In this document: positions 1 through 8,354 of the stretch, one piece after another
How positions within the stretch are numbered: position 1 is the first letter of the stretch
Layout of the letters: each line of letters starts with the position of its first letter
Program-made: the position numbers and the translations under genes
The notes under the pieces: model-generated
The model's input: only the letters and a program-made list of their open reading frames with translations
What the model was told of the DNA's origin: nothing
The model's database searches: none
Source: G023898405 sp964368985
GTDB taxonomy: Bacteria > Myxococcota > UBA727 > JABDBI01
DNA length: 64,000 nt
Reading direction: 5' to 3'
Assembly: GCA_964368985.1 (NCBI GenBank)
Contig: CAYJDW010000003.1
Location: 10,378 to 74,377 of the forward strand

Positions 1-1
1 A

Positions 2-3000
2 TTCAATAACGAAAACGCTTCTTTCACTATCGCCACTACGCCGCAAGACAATAAGGAACCAATCATTCATGCCACAGGTAATCTTCGAGGATGCCAAGGC
101 AATCTTTTAGCCCAATCGCTATTTTTTGAAGCAATGCAAAAAGGGTGTTCTCACGAAATGGCCAGTGCCGAATGCTATGAAATCCTCGCCGACATGGGCT
201 ATCATTATGGTCCGGCATTTCGTGGGATTGAAAAAATTTGGATCAAAGAAGGAGAAGCGCTCGCTCGCATTATTCCAAGAGAACTTGGAGATGAAAAAGA
301 TCATCACCACCTTCATCCAACCTTATTAGATGCTTGTTTTCAAACTCTCCTCACGACGGAAATTCCTCTGCGTACTTCTGAATCAAGCGGCATTCGCTTG
401 CCATTAACGATTCAAGAAATCCGCATGCGCCCAATCGGCTGTCGAGAGATCTGGGCACACGCACGCATCACGAAGCGCAGCAACGAGGAAGTGGTCGGCG
501 ATATCACCATCCTCGACGATCAAGGTCAGTGTTTAGGCTTGGTAAGTGGGTTTCGAGCAGCGAATGTCGATAAGGCGGCTGCCAAAGTAAATCTTGCCAC
601 CATTGATAATTGGCTCACCGAAATCACCTGGATAGAAAAACCAATTAATCCCGAACAGATGACTCCGAAATCACCTGGAAGCTGGCTGCTATTGTCTGAC
701 AAGCAAGAACTCGCTGGATGCATCGCTGAAAAAATAAACGAGGCTCACGAAGAGTGCTTTTTAGTATCGCCAGGATCGGAGTTTTCTTTCGATATCAAAG
801 CCAAACGCGCGACCGTCTCGCCGTGTTCAAAAGAACACTTCACGCAGTTATTCATGGCTTTAAAAAATGCCAACGCACCTTGCAAAGCTGTCATAAATTT
901 GTGGCCACTGAATACTCCCAGCTTTGATCAATGTGAAATAGCTGACTTAAAATCAACCAATAATCATGCCACCTACCCCTTGATCGCCTTGGCTCAAGCG
1001 ATGCTCAGCGACGATAATCAAGCGCGATTAATAGTCGTTACGAGAGGTGCTCAAGCCGTTGCGAAAAACGATAGTCCCGAAGCTTTGACTGCCGCGGCGT
1101 GGGGCACTGCCAGAGTGCTATGGTATCAGGAGATGATTGCCAACAATGGCAAACTAATCGACCTCGACATGAATTCTCACGATAGGGAAAAAGAGGCAAA
1201 TCGCATCTTTGAAGAAGCTGAACTCATAGACGAGGGAGAAATTGCATTTCGAGGAGAACTGCGTCTCACAAGCCGTTTGCAAGAAGCACAAAGCTTGTCT
1301 CGCCCACTGCCACTGAGACTTCGGACTGATGGCTGCTATTTAGTTACCGGTGCCTTCGGAGCACTCGGACAACTGGTGTGTCGTACTTTAGTGAAGCGCG
1401 GCGCACGCAAATTGATATTGATGAGCCGCTCCAAATTGCCCGAGCGTCGAGAATGGCAAAACTGCACTGATCCTCGCTTGATGCGCAATATCAACTTCAT
1501 TCGTGAAATCGAAGCCTTGGGTGCAGAAGCTTTATTGGCTCCGATAGATATAACCGATGAAGCAGGTCTCGTCACTTGGTTAAAAAGTTTTAAAAATCTC
1601 GGCATGCCGGCAATCAGGGGCGTTTTTCATTTGGCTGGGATGGTCAAGGACACTTTAGTCACCGAGATGAATCCTGCTCTATTTGATGCTGCCTATGAAC
1701 CAAAAGTAATGGGCGCTTTTAATCTGCATCGGCATTTAAGCGCTGAGCCTCTCGAGCACTTCGTGCTCTTTTCCTCAATCGCTTCTCTTCTCACCACCGC
1801 TGGCCAAACTAATTATGCGGCTGGCAATGCTTTTCTCGACGCACTTGCTCATTATCGGCGTTCACAAGGCCTGCCTGCTCTCTCCATTGATTGGGGCCCG
1901 TGGGCCACGGGCATGATCGAAGAGCTCGGTTTAATCCAGCATTATCGTAATAGCCGCGGTATGAGTTCGCTCTCGCCCGAGGCTGGTATGGATGTGCTGG
2001 AAAGAGTGATGGGACAAAACTGTGCGCAATTGCTCGTCGCCACAATCGTTGACTGGCCTTTATTTTTGGCATGGTATCCCCTCATGCCACCGCTCTTAAG
2101 TGACATTGCGGCTAATCACAAAGAAAGCTTGGAAAGCGAATCAGGCAGTTTTATCGATCGCTTCCGAAAATGTCCCACTGAACAAGGATTTAATTTAGTG
2201 AGCGAACATTTCGCGCAGGTGATCTCCGATGTTTTACGCATAAAACTCAGCCTCATAAATCCAAGCAACAGTTTGAATGAGTTAGGGCTTGACTCATTGC
2301 TCGCTATCGAATTGCGCGCTCGCATTCAGCGCGATCTGAAGGTGGCCCTCCCGGTGGTGAGTTTGCTGAGCACTGCCACCATAAAAGATCTTAGCCTGCA
2401 ACTTCACACCCACCTCGTGGAACAGATGCAGGCGGGAAGCTCATCAAGCACCGGGCAAACGGTTCATCTTTTCACCAACACTCACGAATATCCTCTCACC
2501 CACAATCAAACAGCGTTATGGTTTCTAAAACATCTTGATCCCGATGGATTCGCCTACAACATCGGTGGTGCCGTTGAAATTCGCACCGTCCTTAATCCCG
2601 AATTAATGTTTGATGCAGTACGGATATTAATTAAACGCCATCCGAGTTTGCGCGCTAACTTCGTACAAAAAGAAGGTCATGCGGTACAAATCATCTCCGA
2701 AGTAACCAAAGAAGATCTTGGTTTTGTCGATGTGGAAGGTCGCGAATGGCGGGATGTCTATCAGATGATCATCCAAGAATATCGTAAGCCCTATGACCTC
2801 GCTACTGATCCACTCATGCGCTTTAGACTTTATCGTTTGGCCGATGATCGTTGGATCATGATGAAAGCAGTTCACCACATCATCTCCGATGCGATTTCAA
2901 CCTTCACTTTTATCGAAGAACTTCTCGAGCTCTACGAGGGCATGCGTCGAGGAGAAAAAGTTGTTTTACCGCCTTTAAAAGCTAGTTATTTAGATTTTCT

Positions 3001-6000
3001 CAATTGGCAAAATAAGCTATTGGCAAGTCCAGTCGCAGACCAAATGCTCAAATATTGGCAATCTCACTTGCCTAAAGAGATCCCCAATCTCAACCTCCCT
3101 ACCGATAAAGCCCGCCCTGCTGTGCTTAGCCACAATGGTTCATCCCATTTCTTTGTGCTTGATGAAAATCTGACCAGGCGCGTTCACGAACTCGCAAAAC
3201 AGCAAGGCATGACCGTGTTCATGGTTTTATTGTCCGCCTATTACACCCTGCTTCATCGCTACAGCGGACAAGATCACATCATCGTTGGCAGTCCTGTACT
3301 TGGTCGAACGGAGCAAGAGTTTTCTTCGGTCTATGGATATTTCGTAAATCCCTTACCGCTTTATGCTGATTTATCCCACAAACCTTCAACGCTGGCCTTA
3401 ATGGAGCAAGTGCAAAAAACTGTTCTTAATGGCCTCGACAACCAAGAATATCCCTTCGTTTTATTGGTGGACAAATTGGGTCTCAAGCATGATCCAAGTC
3501 GCTCCCGTGTATTTCAAGCGATGTTTATTTTACTCGCCCACCGAGTTGCTACCGAACAATATGGCTATCGTTTGGAATACATTGAACTGCCTGAAGAGGA
3601 AGGCCAGTTTGATCTGACAATGTCCGCTTATGAAGACGAAGCAGAAGGCCGCTTTCACTGCGTTTTCAAATATAACAGCGATTTATTTTTAGCCTCCACC
3701 GTCGAGAGAATGGCCGGCCATTTTGTAAATGTGTTAAGCGCTATGCTTGATGCGCCCGAGCTTTGTGTGGCTGAACTTCCGTGGCTTAGCTCTAGCGAGA
3801 AAAAACTCATGCTCAACGAGTGGAGCGGCCGCGAAAATCAAATGGCACCGACAAACAATATTGTCGCGATGATCGATGCGCATGCAGCTTCTTCTCCCAC
3901 ATCCCGCGCGCTCGCTATGCCTCTAGAAAACGGTGAAGTGCTTTACATGAGCTATGCTGAGCTGTCTCGCAAAGCCAACATATTAGCTCATAATCTCATG
4001 CGCCTTGGTATTAGTACTGGTTCAGTGGTGGCCATATCCTTGCCAAAATCGATGGATTTAATCGTGGCTACTTTGGGTGTTTTAAAAGCTGGCGCTGCCT
4101 ATTTGCCACTCGATCCTGATTATCCTTCAGACCGCTTGAACTATATGCTTAACCACGCAAATACTCGTTTGGTTTTAGCGGATGCTCAGGGCTCGCAAAA
4201 ACTCGGCGAATGGCCGGGCCAATGTCTCAGCATGGATAGCGCCGAACTCACTGCAGAAACCGACAGAAGTCTTTTGAATGCGACTGGTCCTCGCAGTCTC
4301 GACGACTTGGCCTATCTTATCTACACCTCAGGCTCCACCGGTCGACCCAAAGCGGTTCCTATCACGCATCGTAATTGGGCGGCTATTTATCTTGGGTGGC
4401 AAGATTATTATCGACTAAAAACCGATGTCCATGTTCACGCCCAGATGGCCAGTTTTTCTTTCGACGTTTTTGCTGGAGACTTTGTTCGCGCTCTTTGTTC
4501 TGGCGGCACTCTCGTGCTGATAGATCGGAATTTACTGTTCAACACCGAGCGCCTTTATCAGACACTCATCGAGGAGAAAGTCGATGCTGCAGAATTTGTT
4601 CCTGCGCTAATCCGAGGAATGATGCGTTTTTGCCATGAACAAAATAAGCGCCTTGATTTCATGCGTTTATTGATGGTTGGCTCCGATGCATGGACCGTTC
4701 AGGAAATGCAAAAGTTAAAAGCGCTGTGCAAACCTGAGCACCGCTTAGTAAATTCCTACGGACTCAGTGAAACCACTATCGACAGCACCTGTTTTGAGGG
4801 CCCTCTCGATGGACTAGAAAGCGGTCACATGGTTCCCATTGGGCGTCCCTTCATGAATAGCGAGGTCTACATACTTGATCAACATCAACAACCGGTACCG
4901 GTGGGCGTCAAGGGCGAATTGTGGATTGGGGGCTTAGGCGTGAGCCGCGGCTATGTAGACGAGCCTGCATTAACTGCGGAGCGATTTTGTCACCTAGAAC
5001 TTGACGGCTCAAATCAATATTTATACCGCACTGGCGATGTCGCAGCCTGGGATCAAAGAGGTACGCTCAAATTATTCGGCCGTGCCGATAATCAAGTCAA
5101 AATACGCGGCTTTCGTATTGAAGTGGGTGAAATCGAAGCGCAGCTTAAATCCATGGAAGAGATTTCCGATGCCGTGGTAACCTTGCGTGCTAACAGCAGC
5201 GGCGAGCAACAATTGTGCGCTTATTGCGTGCCTGCAGTGGATCATGTTGTCGACGTAAGCAAGCTCAGAAAAGCACTCCATAACTTATTGCCTGCCTATA
5301 TGGTTCCCACTTATTTACAAACTATCGAGGCACTGCCCCTTTCTCCAAACGGTAAAGTTGACAATAAAGCTCTGCCCTCTCCGATTATTTCAGTCGTAGA
5401 AACTGAAGCCGAGCTCCCGCAGACATTTTATGAAACACGCATGGCTGAGCATTGGATGCGATTACTTGGTCTGGATAGCGTCGGACTCGGACATGATTTT
5501 TTTGAAGTGGGCGGTACTTCAATCAAACTCATTGAATTGGTGTATCACTTGCAATCGGAGTTCAATATCACCATTGCCGTGAGCCATCTTTTTAAGGCTA
5601 CTACGCTTTACGGTATGGCCAAAACCCTCGAGCATATTATTATCGGCCGCGAGGCAGGTTCAAAGCCCTATTTATTATTTAACGCAGGGCAATCAAAGAA
5701 CTTGTTCTGTTTCCCTCCTGCCGGTGGCCATGGCCTAGTTTATCGACGTCTCGCTGAACATATGCCCGACTACACCTTGGTATCTTTTAACTATGTGAGT
5801 GGCGACGATAAAATCACCGTTTATGCTGACCTCATTGAAACGCTTCAACTCTCGGGCCCCTATTCTTTGTTCGGCTATTCACTTGGCGGCAATCTTGCCT
5901 TCGAAGTGGCTAAGGAACTTGAACGTCGTGGACAAAAGCTGAATAAGCTCGTGATCATGGATTCCTACCGTATCTCGGAACATTTCGAATTTGGTGATGA

Positions 6001-6334
6001 ACACTTGCGAGAATTTGAGGGTGAACTTTCCGAACATTTGCTTAAACACACAGGATCTCAGATCGTTGCTGAAGAAACTTTGGAACAGGCCCGCGATTAC
6101 ATCAAGTTTTGCAGTCGCGCCCTCAACTCAGGCACTCTCTCTTGCGATATAGGAATTATTTCCGACGAGAACAAAATCAATTTATATGCGGCTGGAGAAA
6201 AAGGTGCTTGGCATGGAAGTTCCTCTCGGCAAACGCTAATTTTCAAGGGCTTTGGGCAGCATGCCGATATGCTTGATACAAATTTTGTGGCGGATAATGC
6301 TCGGCTGAGTTTGAGCGTTCTTGAAGGCAACTAA
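2..6334 (+). CDS. Hybrid PKS-NRPS, 5'-partial (DH-KR-ACP-C-A-PCP-TE); probable polycyclic tetramate macrolactam synthase
   Basis: The frame is open from the window edge, so the N-terminus (expected KS-AT) is missing. Visible domains, by nucleotide: C-terminal half of a PKS dehydratase (GYHYGPAF near 205; LLDACFQ near 325), ketoreductase (TGAFGALG near 1345; Ser/Tyr in SSIAS and NYAAGN, 1770-1830), ACP (LGLDSL, Ser at 2294), condensation (HHIISDA, 2873-2893), adenylation (about 3860-5380), PCP (GGTSI, Ser at 5519) and thioesterase (GYSLGG, Ser at 5879; GQHADM, His at 6260). Aligning A4-A5 to GrsA gives the specificity code D-V-G-E-M-G-S-I-D plus the A10 Lys, one change from the ornithine code DVGEIGSIDK. 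One PKS module followed by an Orn-loading NRPS module and TE is the architecture of HSAF and ikarugamycin synthases, which join two polyene chains to ornithine and release a tetramate. No enoylreductase is visible. The C motif ends in DA rather than the common DG. Confidence 0.93.
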   Translation, partial: FNNENASFTIATTPQDNKEPIIHATGNLRGCQGNLLAQSLFFEAMQKGCSHEMASAECYEILADMGYHYGPAFRGIEKIWIKEGEALARIIPRELGDEKDHHHLHPTLLDACFQTLLTTEIPLRTSESSGIRLPLTIQEIRMRPIGCREIWAHARITKRSNEEVVGDITILDDQGQCLGLVSGFRAANVDKAAAKVNLATIDNWLTEITWIEKPINPEQMTPKSPGSWLLLSDKQELAGCIAEKINEAHEECFLVSPGSEFSFDIKAKRATVSPCSKEHFTQLFMALKNANAPCKAVINLWPLNTPSFDQCEIADLKSTNNHATYPLIALAQAMLSDDNQARLIVVTRGAQAVAKNDSPEALTAAAWGTARVLWYQEMIANNGKLIDLDMNSHDREKEANRIFEEAELIDEGEIAFRGELRLTSRLQEAQSLSRPLPLRLRTDGCYLVTGAFGALGQLVCRTLVKRGARKLILMSRSKLPERREWQNCTDPRLMRNINFIREIEALGAEALLAPIDITDEAGLVTWLKSFKNLGMPAIRGVFHLAGMVKDTLVTEMNPALFDAAYEPKVMGAFNLHRHLSAEPLEHFVLFSSIASLLTTAGQTNYAAGNAFLDALAHYRRSQGLPALSIDWGPWATGMIEELGLIQHYRNSRGMSSLSPEAGMDVLERVMGQNCAQLLVATIVDWPLFLAWYPLMPPLLSDIAANHKESLESESGSFIDRFRKCPTEQGFNLVSEHFAQVISDVLRIKLSLINPSNSLNELGLDSLLAIELRARIQRDLKVALPVVSLLSTATIKDLSLQLHTHLVEQMQAGSSSSTGQTVHLFTNTHEYPLTHNQTALWFLKHLDPDGFAYNIGGAVEIRTVLNPELMFDAVRILIKRHPSLRANFVQKEGHAVQIISEVTKEDLGFVDVEGREWRDVYQMIIQEYRKPYDLATDPLMRFRLYRLADDRWIMMKAVHHIISDAISTFTFIEELLELYEGMRRGEKVVLPPLKASYLDFLNWQNKLLASPVADQMLKYWQSHLPKEIPNLNLPTDKARPAVLSHNGSSHFFVLDENLTRRVHELAKQQGMTVFMVLLSAYYTLLHRYSGQDHIIVGSPVLGRTEQEFSSVYGYFVNPLPLYADLSHKPSTLALMEQVQKTVLNGLDNQEYPFVLLVDKLGLKHDPSRSRVFQAMFILLAHRVATEQYGYRLEYIELPEEEGQFDLTMSAYEDEAEGRFHCVFKYNSDLFLASTVERMAGHFVNVLSAMLDAPELCVAELPWLSSSEKKLMLNEWSGRENQMAPTNNIVAMIDAHAASSPTSRALAMPLENGEVLYMSYAELSRKANILAHNLMRLGISTGSVVAISLPKSMDLIVATLGVLKAGAAYLPLDPDYPSDRLNYMLNHANTRLVLADAQGSQKLGEWPGQCLSMDSAELTAETDRSLLNATGPRSLDDLAYLIYTSGSTGRPKAVPITHRNWAAIYLGWQDYYRLKTDVHVHAQMASFSFDVFAGDFVRALCSGGTLVLIDRNLLFNTERLYQTLIEEKVDAAEFVPALIRGMMRFCHEQNKRLDFMRLLMVGSDAWTVQEMQKLKALCKPEHRLVNSYGLSETTIDSTCFEGPLDGLESGHMVPIGRPFMNSEVYILDQHQQPVPVGVKGELWIGGLGVSRGYVDEPALTAERFCHLELDGSNQYLYRTGDVAAWDQRGTLKLFGRADNQVKIRGFRIEVGEIEAQLKSMEEISDAVVTLRANSSGEQQLCAYCVPAVDHVVDVSKLRKALHNLLPAYMVPTYLQTIEALPLSPNGKVDNKALPSPIISVVETEAELPQTFYETRMAEHWMRLLGLDSVGLGHDFFEVGGTSIKLIELVYHLQSEFNITIAVSHLFKATTLYGMAKTLEHIIIGREAGSKPYLLFNAGQSKNLFCFPPAGGHGLVYRRLAEHMPDYTLVSFNYVSGDDKITVYADLIETLQLSGPYSLFGYSLGGNLAFEVAKELERRGQKLNKLVIMDSYRISEHFEFGDEHLREFEGELSEHLLKHTGSQIVAEETLEQARDYIKFCSRALNSGTLSCDIGIISDENKINLYAAGEKGAWHGSSSRQTLIFKGFGQHADMLDTNFVADNARLSLSVLEGN

Positions 6335-6387
6335 TTCTCTTCAACCCGAGCCAACAATTTTAAGCATTGAACCAAAGCACCACATCG

Positions 6388-6409
6388 CCTCTCCCGCAAG
6401 CGGGAGAGG
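6388..6409. repeat. REP-like palindrome, single copy
   Basis: A 22-base perfect inverted repeat with 10-base arms (CCTCTCCCGC / GCGGGAGAGG) around AA. It lies in the 128-base gap between the PKS-NRPS and the first oxidoreductase. The same palindrome recurs as inverted pairs at 8145-8276 and about 11720-11860 and as part of a copy at the right window edge. Transcribed, it would form a very stable hairpin between two genes of the cluster. No T-run follows, so it is not a classical terminator. Confidence 0.85.
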
Positions 6410-6462
6410 GAGGTGTGGTGTTTAATCACAGGTTCTGGCTATATTTTCACCAGGAGAGTTTA

Positions 6463-8127
6463 ATGCCAATTCCCTTACTACACGAAACGCTGAATCACTC
6501 CTCCAAAACCGGCCACCGCCCCACCGTCATCATCATCGGAGCCGGTGTCGCCGGCATGGCCACCGGCATTTATTTGCAGCAAAATGGCTTCGACACCCGC
6601 ATTTATGAAAAACACGTCCTGCCCGGCGGCTGCTGCACCGCCTGGTCTCGGAAAGGCTATCTCTTCGATTATTGTATCGATTGGCTGATTGGCAGCGGCC
6701 CTGGCAATGATGCGAACCTCGTGTGGCGAGAATTGGGCGCTCTCGACGGCAAAAAGATAAATAATTTCGATCTCTTTAACCGAGTAATCGACGAAGCAGG
6801 CCGCGAAGTAAGCTTTTATAACGATCCCGATCGCCTCGAAGCGCACTTGCTGAGTATCTCCGAAATAGATGCCATTCCCATCAAAACTTTTTGTAACGAT
6901 TTAAGAAAATTCACGACTCTCAATATCTTTCCACCCTTGAAACCAAAAAGTCTCATGACTGTCGGTGAGCGCATAAAAACCATCGCGCAAATATTGCCTG
7001 CTTTTCGTTTATTTTGGCGAACCGGCGCCACGCAAATGAAGGATTTCACGAAGAGCATCAAAGACCCAGTGCTTCGGCGCGCTATGCACTATATTTTTTT
7101 CCAAGACCCCGAAGTATTTCCGATGCTGCCTTATCTCTACAACATGGCATGTGCGTACAATCATAACGCAGGTTTTCCCGAAGGAGGTTCCTTGGGGCTT
7201 TCTCGCTCCATTGAGCAACGCTATCTTTCGGTCGGCGGCACTATCAATTACCGCTCTACCACAACGCGCATCATCGTTGAGAATGATCGAGCACGTGGCA
7301 TCGAATTAAAAAAAGGCCCTCCTCAATATGCCGATTTTGTCATCTCTGCTTCCGATGCATCAGCGACCATTTTTGATTTTTTAGGGGGACATTATGTCAA
7401 TCCCGCTATCACCAAACTTTATAAAGATGTCATCCATCGACCAGGCATTTTATTTCCGAGCGTAATTTCAGTTTTTTTTGGTTTAAAAGGGGAAGTAGGC
7501 CAGGATGATTCTCATAGCACCTCTTATCTCCTCGATCCCACTCAGGCAGCTATGCTGCCGGGCTGTGAACAAAAATGCATCGTAGTGCAACATCGTTCTC
7601 GCTATTCTGATGGCTTTGCCCCTCCTGGACATTCCGTTATTCATTGCACCTATTTTAGTGATTTTGATTATTGGCAAAATCTCCGAAATACTGACAAAGC
7701 AAGTTATCGCGAAAAAAAACGCGCCATCGCGGAATTCCTTTCGCAATTTTTAGAGCAACGCTATCCGAAAATACGCGAAAAGATCGAGGTGGTTGAAGTA
7801 GCAACGCCAGCGACGACGAAACGCTACACAGGCAATTTAAAAGGCAGCATTTTTGGCTTTAAAGCATTTACTGAGGCTGAAGATATTGCCGAGCGTTTGG
7901 TCAATAAACACCGCATGCAACTGCCTGGTTTAAAAGGATTTTATATGACCGGTCAGTGGGTATTAGGCGGCGGTTTACCGCGAGCAGCTATGTCAGGCCG
8001 TTATGTGGCGCAGTTTTTATGTGAAGAGTTAAAACGGCCCTTTAATGTTTCGGAAAGTTTAAGTTCTCAAATATGGGATAACTCGCAATTAGGACACCTG
8101 CCCGAACTGGATCCGGAACTTGGCTAG
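6463..8127 (+). CDS. FAD-dependent oxidoreductase, CrtI/phytoene-desaturase-like; probable PTM ring-forming enzyme 1
   Basis: The 554-aa protein has an N-terminal dinucleotide-binding motif (GAGVAGMATG, about residues 20-29), the LPGGCC segment typical of phytoene-desaturase-like flavoproteins, and a C-terminal FAD-closing segment (FYMTGQWVLGGGLPRAAMSG). The start at 6463 is chosen because AGGAGAG lies four bases upstream; an earlier in-frame ATG at 6367 would read through the REP palindrome. Homologous enzymes in PTM clusters (OX1-OX3 of HSAF, IkaB) reductively cyclise the polyene tetramate into carbocycles. Here the assignment rests on family plus position directly after the hybrid synthase. 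It is closely related to the next gene, which suggests duplication. A carotenoid-type desaturase role is the alternative, but no other carotenoid gene is nearby. Confidence 0.88.
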   Translation: MPIPLLHETLNHSSKTGHRPTVIIIGAGVAGMATGIYLQQNGFDTRIYEKHVLPGGCCTAWSRKGYLFDYCIDWLIGSGPGNDANLVWRELGALDGKKINNFDLFNRVIDEAGREVSFYNDPDRLEAHLLSISEIDAIPIKTFCNDLRKFTTLNIFPPLKPKSLMTVGERIKTIAQILPAFRLFWRTGATQMKDFTKSIKDPVLRRAMHYIFFQDPEVFPMLPYLYNMACAYNHNAGFPEGGSLGLSRSIEQRYLSVGGTINYRSTTTRIIVENDRARGIELKKGPPQYADFVISASDASATIFDFLGGHYVNPAITKLYKDVIHRPGILFPSVISVFFGLKGEVGQDDSHSTSYLLDPTQAAMLPGCEQKCIVVQHRSRYSDGFAPPGHSVIHCTYFSDFDYWQNLRNTDKASYREKKRAIAEFLSQFLEQRYPKIREKIEVVEVATPATTKRYTGNLKGSIFGFKAFTEAEDIAERLVNKHRMQLPGLKGFYMTGQWVLGGGLPRAAMSGRYVAQFLCEELKRPFNVSESLSSQIWDNSQLGHLPELDPELG

Positions 8128-8144
8128 GGCATGCACCACACACT

Positions 8145-8276
8145 CCCTCTCCCGCTTGCGGGAGAGGGCCAGGGGAGAGGGTGGAGAGACGAAAAACGAA
8201 GAAAATTATGTTCAGTATAAAGCTCATGTTTATGTCTCTCCACCCTCTCCCGAGCCTCTCCCGCAAGCGGGAGAGG
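8145..8276. repeat. REP doublet (REPIN-like element)
   Basis: Two palindromes in opposite orientation (8145-8168, 11-base arms with TT centre; 8255-8276, 10-base arms with AA centre) flank about 85 bases. Inside them a second inverted pair, GGAGAGGGTGGAGAGAC and its complement, sits adjacent to each palindrome, so the whole element can fold on itself. The right flank (gttgagctaaaac, ending about 8292) is shared with the element at 11720-11876. The doublet separates the two oxidoreductase genes of the PTM operon. Confidence 0.85.
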
Positions 8277-8354
8277 AGTTGTTGAGCTAAAACTAGCTCT
8301 TTGAAAAAATTATGGGCCTTTAAATAACCACGCCATTAATAAATGGAGGACATT

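Noticed and set aside
6367..6462. Longer N-terminus for the first FAD oxidoreductase
   Set aside because: It would translate the REP palindrome and lacks a ribosome-binding site; the ATG at 6463 has AGGAGAG and begins near the Rossmann fold.
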